Assembly: GCA_020849325.1 (NCBI GenBank)
Contig: JADLGL010000057.1
Coordinates: forward strand, 1 to 37,209
Length of the DNA stretch: 37,209 nt
Reading direction: 5' to 3'
Source of the DNA: Bauldia sp.
Lineage (GTDB): Bacteria; Pseudomonadota; Alphaproteobacteria; Rhizobiales; Kaistiaceae
Positions 25,330 through 35,803 of this stretch are shown in pieces. Under the pieces are notes generated by a model. It worked only from the letters and a program-made list of their open reading frames with translations. It did no database searches and was not told where the DNA came from. Positions within the stretch are counted from its first letter, which is position 1, and every line of letters begins with the position of its first letter. The translations under genes and the position numbers were made by a program.

Positions 25330-26571
25330 TTACTCCTCGCCGCCTTCGCGCGTGAGCGAGGCCTTGGTCCGCCGGATCTTTCGCACGAGCGCCCAGGCGG
25401 TCTTGTTCGCCCGGATGCGCACCCGCGCCGACTGCGCCAGAGCGTGCCACGTCACCGCGAGCCGGCCGCGCGCCGACGCGCCGAGGAAGGTCGCGAACTG
25501 CTCCTCGCGCACCGGATGCCACGACGATTTGTAGCGGTCCTCGCCGACGCCGAGATCGACGACGCCGAGACCGCGCTCGCAGGAATGGCGGATGAGGTTG
25601 CCGAGGAGGAGTTCGCCAGGGCTGACGCGCTGGTACTCGTCGAGGTTCATGCCGCTGAAATAGCCGTGCAGGCGGCCGTCATCGATTCCGGCGGCGAAGG
25701 TCGCGCGGACGGAGCCTTCGATCTCGACCCCGTAGAGCTCGATCAGCGGCGCCGCATGTCCGAGCGATCGGACGACGAGCGCGCGGAAGAAATCGATCGT
25801 CCCGGCATTGGCGAAGACGTTGGTGATCCCCGCCTCGGCGAACTGCGCGTTCTTCTGCCGGAGGAAGTCGTCGAGGAGGGCGAGCGCGGTGGCGCGATCG
25901 GTCGCGTGAATGAAGCGGTGGCCGCCCGCGGGAGCGAGCGCGTTCGCCTGCCAGCGCATCTTCTTCCGCTTCTTTGCGCCTTCCGGCCCCGCCAGCATCG
26001 TCTCGAATTCGGGCTGGAGCGCGATGGCGAGGACCGGCTGGTCCGCGATCCGGCCGGGCAGGGCGGCGAAAGGGTTGGCGACGCCGTTCCAGTGGAGTGG
26101 CTGGTTGCGGAGGGCGACGATGTCGACCGGCGCAATCGCGGCGATGACCGCGGCGAGAAGTTTCCGCGCGCCCGGTTTGTCGAGCGAAGCGGCAAACGAG
26201 CGGTCGAAGACGCCCATGCCGATGTTGACGTGGCTGCAGCCGAGCCACTCGACCACCCGGCCGCCGCGCGTCTTCCGCCGGCCGAGCGGCAGGATCATCA
26301 CCGGCCGTCCGCGGCGTGAACCAAGGACGATGACCGGCTCGACCCGAAGGCCCGGCGCGGCGTGCTCGCACCACGCCTGGACCCACTCGTAGCGCTGATA
26401 GACCGATTTGACCGCCGTCGCCTCGAACCCGCGCCAGACGCTCTCGATCGCCTCCGGCCGGGCGTGGACCGACAGCACGACTTCGCCGAAATCGGCCGAT
26501 CCGACCGCGCCGTCGAAAGACGTCAACTCGGCGACGAGCGGTCTGTCGAGAGGACTGAAGTCGTGCTGCAT
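25330..26571 (-). CDS. CelD/BcsL-type GNAT acyltransferase (HfsK-like)
   Basis: A 413-residue cytosolic protein with the FemAB-like double-GNAT layout of the CelD/BcsL family. Typical segments are SVYQRYEWVQAWCEHAA near residue 57, VEWLGCSHVNIGMGVF, KKRKKMRWQANAL, the acceptor half LLDDFLRQKNAQFAE, then GYFSGMNLDEYQRVSPGELLLGNLIRHS and VVDLGVGEDRYKSSW at the C-terminal GNAT. In Caulobacter a member (HfsK) N-acylates holdfast sugars. The next gene, divergent, is a polysaccharide deacetylase, and the pairing makes modification of an amino-sugar polymer likely. The substrate is inferred. Confidence 0.82.
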   Translation of the reverse strand: MQHDFSPLDRPLVAELTSFDGAVGSADFGEVVLSVHARPEAIESVWRGFEATAVKSVYQRYEWVQAWCEHAAPGLRVEPVIVLGSRRGRPVMILPLGRRKTRGGRVVEWLGCSHVNIGMGVFDRSFAASLDKPGARKLLAAVIAAIAPVDIVALRNQPLHWNGVANPFAALPGRIADQPVLAIALQPEFETMLAGPEGAKKRKKMRWQANALAPAGGHRFIHATDRATALALLDDFLRQKNAQFAEAGITNVFANAGTIDFFRALVVRSLGHAAPLIELYGVEIEGSVRATFAAGIDDGRLHGYFSGMNLDEYQRVSPGELLLGNLIRHSCERGLGVVDLGVGEDRYKSSWHPVREEQFATFLGASARGRLAVTWHALAQSARVRIRANKTAWALVRKIRRTKASLTREGGEE

Positions 26572-26697
26572 CAGACCGCTGAGGCTGGGGGCCGCAGATT
26601 CCCAGCTATCAACGGGACGTAAACATTCCGTGTGCGAGGTTTAGACAAAGGAAGGCGACCCAAGAGCGCCAAACCCGCCCGGGGAGGGCGAAACGTC

Positions 26698-27780
26698 ATG
26701 AAGCGAGCGGTCCAGAAGGCGGTGCTGCGGACGCTCGGCGCGACGCGGCTTCACCGCCTCCTCGCACCCTTCACCGCCGGGCAGGGCGCCATCCTCACAA
26801 TGCACCGGGTTCGCCCCGCGCCGACGGCCGCCTTCCGGCCGAACGCCCACCTCGAGATCACCCCGGAATTCCTCGATCACCAGCTCGGCTGGTTCCGGAC
26901 GAAGGGGGTCGACGTCGTCACGCTCGACGAGGCGCTGGCCCGCCTCGCGTCTTCGGCGAGCGGCAGGTTCGTGGTGCTGACCCTCGATGACGGCTATCGC
27001 GACAACCTCGAAATCGCCCTCCCGCTTTTCGAGCGCCACCGCGTGCCGTTCACCGTGTTCGTCGCGACCGGCTACCCCGACCGCGACGCGAACCCGTGGT
27101 GGATGACGCTCGAAGCGGCGATCGCCCGCTCCGGCCGGGTTGCCTGGACCGCGTCGGAACCCGTCACTCTCCCGACCGTCACCACCGAGGAAAAGCAGAA
27201 CGCGTTCAACACTCTGGCCGCCCGCGTTGAATCCCTTCCGGAGGACACTCAGCGTGCGGCGATGGACGATTTCGCTGTGCGCCACGGTGTCGACGTGGCG
27301 GCGCTGGTCGCGGATGCCTTCATGCATTGGGACGAGGTCCGCACGCTCGCCGCGAGCCCGCTCGCCACCATCGGCGGCCACACGGTGAACCACCCGGCGC
27401 TCGGCCGGCTGTCGGACCGCCGCGCCCGGGAGGAGGTCGTTTCCGGCGCTGATCGCCTGGAGGAGGAACTCGGCCGCCGGCCGCGCCACTTTGCCTACCC
27501 CTACGGCTACCCCGGAAAGATCGGCGAGCGCGACTACCGCCTCCTTGCCGAGCTCGGCTTCGTCACCGCTGTCCGCACGACGCCCGGCACGCTGACCGCA
27601 GTCTCGGCCGCGACGCCCACGGCGCTGCCGCGCATCTCCCTCAACGGCTATTTCCAGGAGCCTCGCTACACCGACGTGCTGCTGAGCGGCGCGCCCTTCG
27701 CGGCGTCGGCGCTGAAGCGCAGGCTCAGCGGGAGCCGGCGAGCGTCGCGTCCCGCTCCGGCCTCTGCATCCAGCGGATGA
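26698..27780 (+). CDS. Polysaccharide deacetylase (NodB homology domain, HfsH-like)
   Basis: A 360-residue protein. The NodB domain shows ILTMHRV at 32, the motif-1 run LTLDDGYRDN with Asp97 (base) and Asp98 (metal), motif 2 GGHTVNHPAL with His228 and His232 (metal), and motif 3 HFAYPYG at 264-270. No signal peptide is evident; the N-terminus is basic and weakly amphipathic, so a cytosolic or membrane-peripheral enzyme is likely, as for HfsH. ATG at 26698 has GGGGAGGG upstream; a GTG 22 codons earlier is weaker. Its 3' end overlaps the convergent DUF2842-like gene by 56 bp. Likely acts on N-acetylhexosamine residues of the polymer made by this locus. Confidence 0.87.
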   Translation: MKRAVQKAVLRTLGATRLHRLLAPFTAGQGAILTMHRVRPAPTAAFRPNAHLEITPEFLDHQLGWFRTKGVDVVTLDEALARLASSASGRFVVLTLDDGYRDNLEIALPLFERHRVPFTVFVATGYPDRDANPWWMTLEAAIARSGRVAWTASEPVTLPTVTTEEKQNAFNTLAARVESLPEDTQRAAMDDFAVRHGVDVAALVADAFMHWDEVRTLAASPLATIGGHTVNHPALGRLSDRRAREEVVSGADRLEEELGRRPRHFAYPYGYPGKIGERDYRLLAELGFVTAVRTTPGTLTAVSAATPTALPRISLNGYFQEPRYTDVLLSGAPFAASALKRRLSGSRRASRPAPASASSG

Positions 27781-27955
27781 GAAGCGCGGCGGGCGGCACC
27801 CAGAGAAGGCCTGCGCCGGCGTAGAACAGGAGCGAAACGAACCAGTTGACCTCGAGGAGGTGCGACGAACCGAGCGCCATCACGAGGATCGCGTAGAAGC
27901 CGACGAACAGCAGCAGCAGGATCGTGCCGATCAGCTTGCGGGTTCTGATGCTCAC
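27725..27955 (-). CDS. DUF2842-like small membrane protein
   Basis: A 76-residue protein with two transmembrane helices (LIGTILLLLFVGFYAILVMALG and WFVSLLFYAGAGLLWVPPAALLI) and the ending RWMQRPE, matching the small alphaproteobacterial DUF2842 family, function unknown. The GTG at 27955 has the purine run GGGAGAGGGA about 6 nt upstream. The frame is open far upstream on this strand, but that part lies antisense to ctaA. The 3' end runs 56 bp into the deacetylase gene. Rhizobiales often encode it near heme A synthase, as here. Confidence 0.7.
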   Translation of the reverse strand: MSIRTRKLIGTILLLLFVGFYAILVMALGSSHLLEVNWFVSLLFYAGAGLLWVPPAALLIRWMQRPERDATLAGSR

Positions 27956-28153
27956 GATGGTTCCCTCTCCCGGTCGAGGTCTCTGCTTATCCCATCGACC
28001 CGCGGCCGCAAAGCACCCGCTGCCTCGCGAATACTGCGGCGCATGGCCGGATGACCGCTCACTCGACCGGGGAGGATGGGAATCTGTCGCATGGCTTCGC
28101 GGTTGCGGCCCCTCCGCCTCGGGCGTATGCGACCGGCAGTAGGGACATCTGCC

Positions 28154-29224
28154 ATGACTATTGCTGCGACCGCCTCGATACCGACCGTCACGCGCAACCG
28201 CGACCGGGATCGCCGTCTGGTTCGCATCTGGCTCTACGCGCTGGCGACGATGGTGCTCCTCATCGTCTTCGTGGGCGGCGCGACGCGCCTCACCGATTCC
28301 GGCCTGTCGATCACCGAATGGCAGCCGATCCACGGCGCCATCCCGCCGCTCAACGACGCCGAGTGGCAGGAAGAGTTCCTGAAGTACCAGGAGATCCCGC
28401 AGTTCCAGGTGCTGCACCCGGACATGACGCTGTCCGAGTTCAAGGGCATCTTCTGGTGGGAGTGGTCGCACCGGCTGCTGGCGCGCTTCGTCGGCGTCGT
28501 CTTCGCCGTGCCGTTCCTGTTCTTCCTCTTCACCGGCCGGCTCGAGAAGCGCCTGTGGCCGCAGCTCGTCACCATTTTCGCGCTCGGCGGCCTGCAGGGG
28601 CTCGCCGGCTGGCTGATGGTCTATAGCGGCGTCGAGGAGGGGACGACGCTCGTCTCGGTCGACGAGTATCGCCTCGCCATCCACCTCATCCTCGCCTCGC
28701 TGATCTTCAGCTATCTCCTGTGGGTCGCGCGCGGCCTCCGGCCGGCGCGGCCGGTGGCGAACTACCCCGACGGCGCAGTGAAGACGTTCGGCAACGTCCT
28801 GATCGCGCTCCTCTTCTTCCAGCTGTTCCTCGGCGCGCTCGTCGCCGGTCTCGACGCGTGGGCGGCGGGGTCGGGCTGGCCGACGATGAACGGCGAACTG
28901 ATCCCGACGCTCCTGTTCGAGCGGGCGGAAGTGACCGTCCACTTCTTCCACCGCCTCGTCGCATACCTCATCGCGATCCTCGTGGTGGTGCAGGCGATCT
29001 GGCTGGCCCGCCGCCTGCCGGGCAGTCGCGTCGCGTTCTCGTCCTACCGGCTCGTGCTGCTGGTGGTGCTGCAGATGGCGCTCGGCATCGCGACGGTCAT
29101 CGCCTCGGTGTCGGAGCTCTCGGTGGGCCTCGCGCTCGGCCATCAGGTCGTGGCGTTCGTCCTCCTCGGCGGCCTCGTCATCCACCGCCGCGGCATGAAC
29201 CCGCCGATCCCGATCACCGGTTAG
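28154..29224 (+). CDS. ctaA: Heme A synthase (COX15/CtaA)
   Basis: A 356-residue integral membrane enzyme that oxidises heme O to heme A for aa3-type oxidases. About eight helices are visible with the heme-ligand histidines in [30 protein letters not shown] and [10 protein letters not shown]. The N-terminal signature [26 protein letters not shown] is the alphaproteobacterial (type 2) form. I start at the ATG at 28154 (MTIAATAS), since the frame upstream to 28076 looks like leader. The 198-bp gap before it shows no gene or clear promoter. Confidence 0.94.
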   Translation: MTIAATASIPTVTRNRDRDRRLVRIWLYALATMVLLIVFVGGATRLTDSGLSITEWQPIHGAIPPLNDAEWQEEFLKYQEIPQFQVLHPDMTLSEFKGIFWWEWSHRLLARFVGVVFAVPFLFFLFTGRLEKRLWPQLVTIFALGGLQGLAGWLMVYSGVEEGTTLVSVDEYRLAIHLILASLIFSYLLWVARGLRPARPVANYPDGAVKTFGNVLIALLFFQLFLGALVAGLDAWAAGSGWPTMNGELIPTLLFERAEVTVHFFHRLVAYLIAILVVVQAIWLARRLPGSRVAFSSYRLVLLVVLQMALGIATVIASVSELSVGLALGHQVVAFVLLGGLVIHRRGMNPPIPITG

Positions 29225-29233
29225 GCGCAACGC

Positions 29234-29261
29234 CGCGCTGCGGCCGTTTGGGCGCAGCGCG
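29234..29261. other. Stem-loop after ctaA
   Basis: CGCGCTGCG (29234-29242) and CGCAGCGCG (29253-29261) form a perfect 9-bp stem with a 10-nt loop, 10 bp past the ctaA stop. No T-run follows. It probably stabilises the ctaA 3' end or assists termination just before the rpsD promoter. Confidence 0.5.
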
Positions 29262-29270
29262 TTCTGTCGG

Positions 29271-29299
29271 TTGACTTGTACCGGCCCGGCCGGTACATC
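29271..29299 (+). promoter_or_regulatory. Putative rpsD promoter with palindrome filling the spacer
   Basis: TTGACT (29271-29276) and TACATC (29294-29299) are 17 bp apart. The 21-bp palindrome TGTACCGGCC-C-GGCCGGTACA (29277-29297) begins directly after the -35 and runs into the -10. The -35 is strong and the -10 moderate. The arrangement looks like an operator set to control polymerase access. Confidence 0.5.
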
Positions 29300-29307
29300 G
29301 CCGCCTT

Positions 29308-29333
29308 CGCCCGGAGCCTTCGGCATCCGGGCG
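29308..29333 (+). promoter_or_regulatory. Leader hairpin before rpsD
   Basis: CGCCCGGA-GCC (29308-29318), loop TTC, then GGC-A-TCCGGGCG (29322-29333): a stem of 11 bp with one bulged A, followed by TTT. It falls at the start of the predicted rpsD leader of about 130 nt. It could act as an attenuator or as mRNA-stability structure. Confidence 0.45.
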
Positions 29334-29438
29334 TTTCCATGCACCCGCGGGCGAAACGGATTGCCTCCGTCTCTCCCTGTCGGTCCCGGCAACGGGGCAG
29401 AGGAGGGCGCTTACCCCACGATCCTGAAGGGATATGCG

Positions 29439-30056
29439 ATGTCACGGCGTAATGCTGCCAAGCACAAGATCGACCGTCGCCTCGGCGAAAACATCTGGGG
29501 CCGGCCGAAGAGCCCGGTCAACAAGCGCGAATACGGCCCCGGCCAGCACGGTCAGCGCCGCAAGCAGAAGCTCTCGGACTTCGGCGTCCAGCTCCGCGCC
29601 AAGCAGAAGCTCAAGGGCTATTACGGCGAGCTCTCGGAGCGTCAGTTCCGCAAGATCTACACCGAGGCGTCGCGCAAGACCGGCGACACCTCCGAGTACC
29701 TGATCGGCCTCCTCGAGAGCCGCCTCGACGCCATCGTCTACCGCGCCAAGTTCGTGCCGACCGTTTTCGCGGCGCGCCAGTTCGTGAACCACGGCCACGT
29801 CAACGTGAACGGCAAGCGCGTCACCGTCGGCAGCTACCGCTGCAAGGTCGGCGACGTGATCGAGGTCCGTCCGAAGTCGAAGCAGCTCGTCACCGTGCTC
29901 GAGGCCGTCGGCCTCGCCGAGCGTGACGTGCCGGACTACATCTCGGCCGACCACTCGAAGATGACCGCCACCTACACCCGCGTCCCGGCCTTCTCCGACG
30001 TGCCGTACCCGGTGCAGATGGAACCGAACCTCGTCGTCGAGTTCTACTCGCGCTAG
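29439..30056 (+). CDS. rpsD: 30S ribosomal protein S4
   Basis: A 205-residue primary 16S rRNA-binding protein. N-terminus [39 protein letters not shown] is the zinc-free alphaproteobacterial type with no cysteines. The S4 RNA-binding domain begins at about 95 with [17 protein letters not shown] and [16 protein letters not shown]. The C-terminal [18 protein letters not shown] is canonical. The ATG at 29439 is preceded by GAAGGG. It stands alone, not in the alpha operon, as in other alphaproteobacteria. It is followed by an intrinsic terminator. Confidence 0.97.
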   Translation: MSRRNAAKHKIDRRLGENIWGRPKSPVNKREYGPGQHGQRRKQKLSDFGVQLRAKQKLKGYYGELSERQFRKIYTEASRKTGDTSEYLIGLLESRLDAIVYRAKFVPTVFAARQFVNHGHVNVNGKRVTVGSYRCKVGDVIEVRPKSKQLVTVLEAVGLAERDVPDYISADHSKMTATYTRVPAFSDVPYPVQMEPNLVVEFYSR

Positions 30057-30078
30057 GATTCTCGCGCGCATCGAATTC

Positions 30079-30104
30079 AGGGCCGCCTTCGGGCGGCCCT
30101 TTTC
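30079..30104 (+). terminator. Intrinsic terminator after rpsD
   Basis: GGGCCGCC (30080-30087), a TTCG tetraloop, GGCGGCCC (30092-30099), then TTTT and CGTTT. A stable GC stem with T-run 23 bp after the stop. Confidence 0.9.
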
Positions 30105-30150
30105 GTTTGTGGGGCGCGCTCCGCCGCCCTGCCGCAAATCCCAAAACCGC

Positions 30151-30248
30151 TCATTCCCGCGAAGGCGGGAACCCATCCCTCTTCGAGGAATGACGCGCTT
30201 CGCGCGACTTTGCTTGCTTTGGATGGGTCCCCGCCTACGCGGGGATGA
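30151..30248. repeat. Dispersed inverted-repeat element, copy 2
   Basis: Left arm 30151-30178 (TCATTCCCGCGAAGGCGGGA then ACCCATCC) and right arm 30221-30248 (GGATGGGTCCCCGCC ... GGGGATGA) are imperfect reverse complements. The centre contains CTCTTCGAGGAATGA. Same family as 25194-25284, with compensating changes that keep each mini-hairpin paired. It lies between the rpsD terminator and the CPBP gene end. Confidence 0.8.
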
Positions 30249-30259
30249 TCGGTGAACGG

Positions 30260-31039
30260 CTATACCGCCCCCGCGCGCGTAGCCCGCAGGCCCACCGCCA
30301 GCAACGCCCCGCCGACGTGGAACGCCGCGTGGGCGATCATCGCGGTCTCGAGGTTCCAGCTCCAGAACAGGCAGCCGAACAGAAGCCCGGCGACGAAATT
30401 GAGCCCGAGCGTCCGGAGGATGAAGCCGCGGTTCCGGAGCCCACTCGTGATGGCAGCCGGAAGATGGCCCGCCGCGAACACCAGCGCCGCGAGGAGGATG
30501 GCCACCCATACGAGGACGCCCGACGGACTGCCGTCCGCCGCGCCCGACACGCGGACGAGGAGGAACAGGGCGAGGTTCATGATGCCCCAGCGCATCATGA
30601 TCTCCTCGGTGATGCCGCCGTAGAGGAGGCCGGCGACGAAGCCCGACGGCTTCCAGTCCGTCGCAAGGTCCGGACCGCGGCCGGGCGGGGCCCACCAGCG
30701 TTTCGTCAGCCGGTCGAACAGGAAGAGGCCGAAGCCGAACAGGATGCCGAGGAGGGCGATGCGCCAGACTCCCGCCAGCGTCTCCGGGGCCATCGCGTAG
30801 CCGGCGGCCCATTCCGCGATGAGCGAGCGCGTGCCGGCAGCGTCGGTCGTGGCGGCCCCGACAAGAGCCAGGACGAAGAGGAGGATCGTCGGCTGGATGA
30901 CCAGCGCCAGGCGCTTCAGAAGCCCGTTCCGGATCGGAACGAGCTTCAGCGTATCGGGGCCGACCGAAACGGCGAGCGCCAGAACGCCGAGCAGGCCGGC
31001 AGCTGTGAGAGCGAGCGTTGCCGACCAGAGCGGCGACAT
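30260..31039 (-). CDS. CPBP family intramembrane metalloprotease
   Basis: A 259-residue membrane protein of the CAAX-protease/bacteriocin-processing (CPBP, Abi) family with about seven or eight helices. The catalytic motifs are complete: Glu145-Glu146 and Arg150 in EEIMMR, His192 in FAAGHLPA, and His237/His241 in AHAAFH. Members process peptides or tether partners in the membrane; the substrate here is unknown. It is 9 bp downstream of grxD on the same strand, so may be co-transcribed with it. No bacteriocin-like gene is near. Confidence 0.85.
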   Translation of the reverse strand: MSPLWSATLALTAAGLLGVLALAVSVGPDTLKLVPIRNGLLKRLALVIQPTILLFVLALVGAATTDAAGTRSLIAEWAAGYAMAPETLAGVWRIALLGILFGFGLFLFDRLTKRWWAPPGRGPDLATDWKPSGFVAGLLYGGITEEIMMRWGIMNLALFLLVRVSGAADGSPSGVLVWVAILLAALVFAAGHLPAAITSGLRNRGFILRTLGLNFVAGLLFGCLFWSWNLETAMIAHAAFHVGGALLAVGLRATRAGAV

Positions 31040-31048
31040 CGCCGCCGG

Positions 31049-31390
31049 TTATTCGGCGGCGGTCTGCTTCGAGGTGAGGCCCTTCTCGGCCAGCATGTCC
31101 TGGAGTTCGCCCGCCTGGAACATCTCGCGGACGATGTCGCAGCCACCGACGAATTCGCCCTTCACGTAGAGCTGGGGAATGGTCGGCCAGCTCGAATAGT
31201 CCTTGATGCCCTGCCGGACCGCGGCGTCCGCGAGGACGTCGATGCCTTTGTAGGGAACCCCGAGATAGTCGAGGATCTGCACGACCTGCCCGGAGAAGCC
31301 GCACATCGGCATCGCCGGCGTGCCCTTCATGAAGAGCACCATGTCGTTGGATTTCACCTCGTTGTCGATCCAGCCCTGTACGTCGGTCAT
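31049..31390 (-). CDS. grxD: Monothiol glutaredoxin Grx4 family
   Basis: A 113-residue monothiol glutaredoxin that binds and transfers [2Fe-2S] clusters. The active motif is CGFS with Cys30 (MPMCGFSGQ), preceded by [17 protein letters not shown] and GGCDIVREM complete the glutathione site. It is downstream of bolA and purL, a conserved alphaproteobacterial order (purQ-purL-bolA-grxD). BolA-Grx4 heterodimers are known in iron regulation. The 152-bp gap to bolA (31391-31542) shows nothing distinctive. Confidence 0.95.
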   Translation of the reverse strand: MTDVQGWIDNEVKSNDMVLFMKGTPAMPMCGFSGQVVQILDYLGVPYKGIDVLADAAVRQGIKDYSSWPTIPQLYVKGEFVGGCDIVREMFQAGELQDMLAEKGLTSKQTAAE

Positions 31391-31542
31391 GATGATCCCT
31401 TGGCTTTCCCGTCACCCGCCCGGCGACACGCCTTTGTCATCAAAGTAATCCCGGAACGCCTCTATTTCCAGCAATGTGGCTGCGTGTCGCGCATGCCGGG
31501 CCCGCGTGTGGCGGGAAGCTCACGGCAAAAGAGTCGAAGAAG

Positions 31543-31776
31543 CTACTCCGGCACGCTCGTCTGCAGCGCCAGCGCATGCAGCGTGCCGCCCATCTTTCCC
31601 TTGAGGGCGGCGTAGACCATCTGGTGCTGCTGCACGCGGTTCTTGCCGCGAAAGGCCTCCGAGACGACCTCGGCGGCAAAATGGTCGCCGTCGCCGGCGA
31701 GGTCGCGCAGCACGACCTTGGCGTCGGGCAGGGCCGACTTGATCAGCGTCTCGATGTCGCGAGCGTCCATCGGCAT
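31543..31776 (-). CDS. bolA: BolA family protein
   Basis: A 77-residue BolA-like protein of the short type. The core DIETLIKSALPDAKVVLRDLAGDGDHFAAEVVSEAF followed by KNRVQQHQMVYAAL and GGTLHALALQT is canonical, with the cluster-binding His in LHALALQT. Start at 31776: GGAGG precedes it by 8 nt; a second in-frame ATG at 31770 would sit too far. The frame is open upstream but that sequence lies in the purL gap. It is 34 bp past the purL stop and before grxD. Confidence 0.92.
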   Translation of the reverse strand: MPMDARDIETLIKSALPDAKVVLRDLAGDGDHFAAEVVSEAFRGKNRVQQHQMVYAALKGKMGGTLHALALQTSVPE

Positions 31777-31810
31777 GGGCCGGTCCTCCGCTCCGTGGGC
31801 CGCCGCGCCG

Positions 31811-34014
<2,204 letters not shown>

Positions 34015-34018
<4 letters not shown>

Positions 34019-34707
34019 GCCAGCACCTTTCCGACGATGCTCTCGAACATCTTTCGTCCGCCGATCCCGCCCTGCGCCGGCTCGACGGCGTTCTCGGGGT
34101 GGGGCATCAGGCCGAGGACGTTCCTCTTCTCCGACAGGACGCCGGCGATCGAATCGACCGAGCCGTTGACGTTCGCGGCATCCGTCGTCCGGCCCTGCCC
34201 GTCGACATAGCGGAACGCGACGCGGTCCTCGCCCGCGAGGCGCTTCAGCGTCTCGTCGTCGGCGCGGTAATTGCCCTCGCCATGCGCCACCGGCGTCGAA
34301 AACACCTCGCCCTTCCGGTAGGCGCTGGTGAACCGGCTGTCCGTCGTCTCGACGCGAAGGTTCACGTCGCGGCAGATGAAGGAGAGGCGGCTGTTCCGCA
34401 TCAGGACGCCCGGCAGGAGGCCCGCCTCGCAGAGGATCTGGAAGCCGTTGCAGACGCCGAGCACGGCAACGCCCGCCTCGGCCGCCTCCGTCACCGCCCG
34501 CATCACGTTCGCCCGCGCCGCGATCGCGCCGGTGCGGAGGTAGTCGCCATAGGCGAAGCCGCCGGGCAGCACGATCAGGTCGAGCTTCGGCAGGCTCGTC
34601 TCCGCGTGCCAGACCGAGATCGGCTTCTGGCCGGAGATCAGCTCGAGCGCGGCGATCATGTCGCGGTCGCGGTTCGAGCCGGGGAAAACGATAACGGCGG
34701 ATTTCAC
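34015..34707 (-). CDS. purQ: Phosphoribosylformylglycinamidine synthase subunit PurQ
   Basis: A 230-residue class I glutamine amidotransferase that supplies ammonia to PurL. N-terminus [17 protein letters not shown], oxyanion [12 protein letters not shown], nucleophile Cys86 in GVCNGFQIL, and His203/Glu205 in MPHPE are intact. The GTG at 34707 overlaps the stop of the preceding gene as GTGA. PurS, the usual third subunit and usual upstream neighbour, is not encoded in the window; an unrelated exported protein occupies that place. Confidence 0.96.
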
Positions 34708-35753
34708 GGCGTGGTCACCGGGCGGATCGCGTTGAGGAGGTCGAGGAGTGCAGCTTCGGATACGACGGGGCCGAAATAGCATCCGGCGCCGCCGTCGGTC
34801 GCGAGGATATATCGTATGTTCCCGTGGATTCCGCATGCGACGTACTGCGACGGGGACCACGCCCGGCACATCGAGTCGATCCGCGAGACCTCGAAGGCGA
34901 TGCCGGCCGGGTTGACGATGCGCGTCACCGGCGGCGGTTCGCGCCCGCTCGCGCCGCCGGCATACGCCTCGCACACCGCGCCGGGCGCGATCGGCTGCGC
35001 TTCCATCGCAAGCTCGGCGCCCCAGTCGCAGGTCGGCGGCAGGCAGGCGAGCGTGGGAACCTCCGGCGCGTATTCCGGTTCCGTCCAGCGATCGGCGGGG
35101 TAGGGGATGACGAGATCGCCGAGCACGAACTCGCCGATCGCGGCCGGCGGCGCCGACAGGCCGGCGAGGAGCTCGAACACCGTGCCGGCGCCGAAGGCCG
35201 GGTAAGGTTCCCCCGGAGCCGCCCGCGTCACGAACTCGGTCCGCACGCCCTCCCGGTTCACGCACGCGAACGCTACCGATCGGTTCTCGACGTCGTATCC
35301 GCGGCTCGCGGATGCGAGGAACACGGCGAGCTCGCCAACGACATGCATATTGGCGCCGACCCGCGTCGCCCCCGGGAAGGCGGCTGCCGCCGCCGCGTGG
35401 GCAACGCCGGTGTCGCAGAACGGCGCACCGGCGACGACGCGGACATCGACGACGAGCCCGGCGCAGTCCTCCGCAAGGCACGTCAGCGCCATCCCCGCGG
35501 CGGTGTCCTCGACGAGCCACGCGCCGGGTGCGTAGGCGAGCCTCAGCTGGCCGAGATCGGCCACCGCTTCTCCGGCCGGCTGCGCGACGGCAATGGCGCC
35601 GCCGAGGGCGAGGACGGCCGCACCGGCCGCGAAAAGGACGCTCGCCGCCCGAATCGCCCGCGCCGCGTTCCGCGGCAAACGCTGCGGAGCGGCACCGGGC
35701 CGCTGCTGCGGCCCTTGCCTGCGGCGGCATGCGTCGCTAGACGCGTGGGGCAT
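34704..35753 (-). CDS. Cysteine-rich exported protein of unknown function
   Basis: About 349 residues; I do not recognise the family. A basic N-terminal stretch precedes a hydrophobic core ([20 protein letters not shown]), ending AVA-QP, a plausible signal peptidase I site near residue 60. The mature part has nine cysteines, several in close pairs ([15 protein letters not shown]), suggesting disulfides in the periplasm. Some segments ([25 protein letters not shown]) read like a two-domain repeat. Start uncertain: ATG at 35753 avoids overlap with the divergent pfp; ATGs at 35789 and 35825 are possible, and none has a strong ribosome site. Its stop overlaps the purQ start (GTGA), so it is read into purQ. 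Confidence 0.65.
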   Translation of the reverse strand: MPHASSDACRRRQGPQQRPGAAPQRLPRNAARAIRAASVLFAAGAAVLALGGAIAVAQPAGEAVADLGQLRLAYAPGAWLVEDTAAGMALTCLAEDCAGLVVDVRVVAGAPFCDTGVAHAAAAAAFPGATRVGANMHVVGELAVFLASASRGYDVENRSVAFACVNREGVRTEFVTRAAPGEPYPAFGAGTVFELLAGLSAPPAAIGEFVLGDLVIPYPADRWTEPEYAPEVPTLACLPPTCDWGAELAMEAQPIAPGAVCEAYAGGASGREPPPVTRIVNPAGIAFEVSRIDSMCRAWSPSQYVACGIHGNIRYILATDGGAGCYFGPVVSEAALLDLLNAIRPVTTP

Positions 35754-35803
35754 TTCGCGCTGCCGGCGCAAAGCGGCGATCCAGGACATCGGGGAGGCTT
35801 CGT

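Noticed and set aside
26600-26640. CtrA-like box in the acyltransferase/deacetylase divergent gap
   Set aside because: GTAAACATTCCG and GTTTAGAC do not give two TTAA half-sites at 7-bp spacing.
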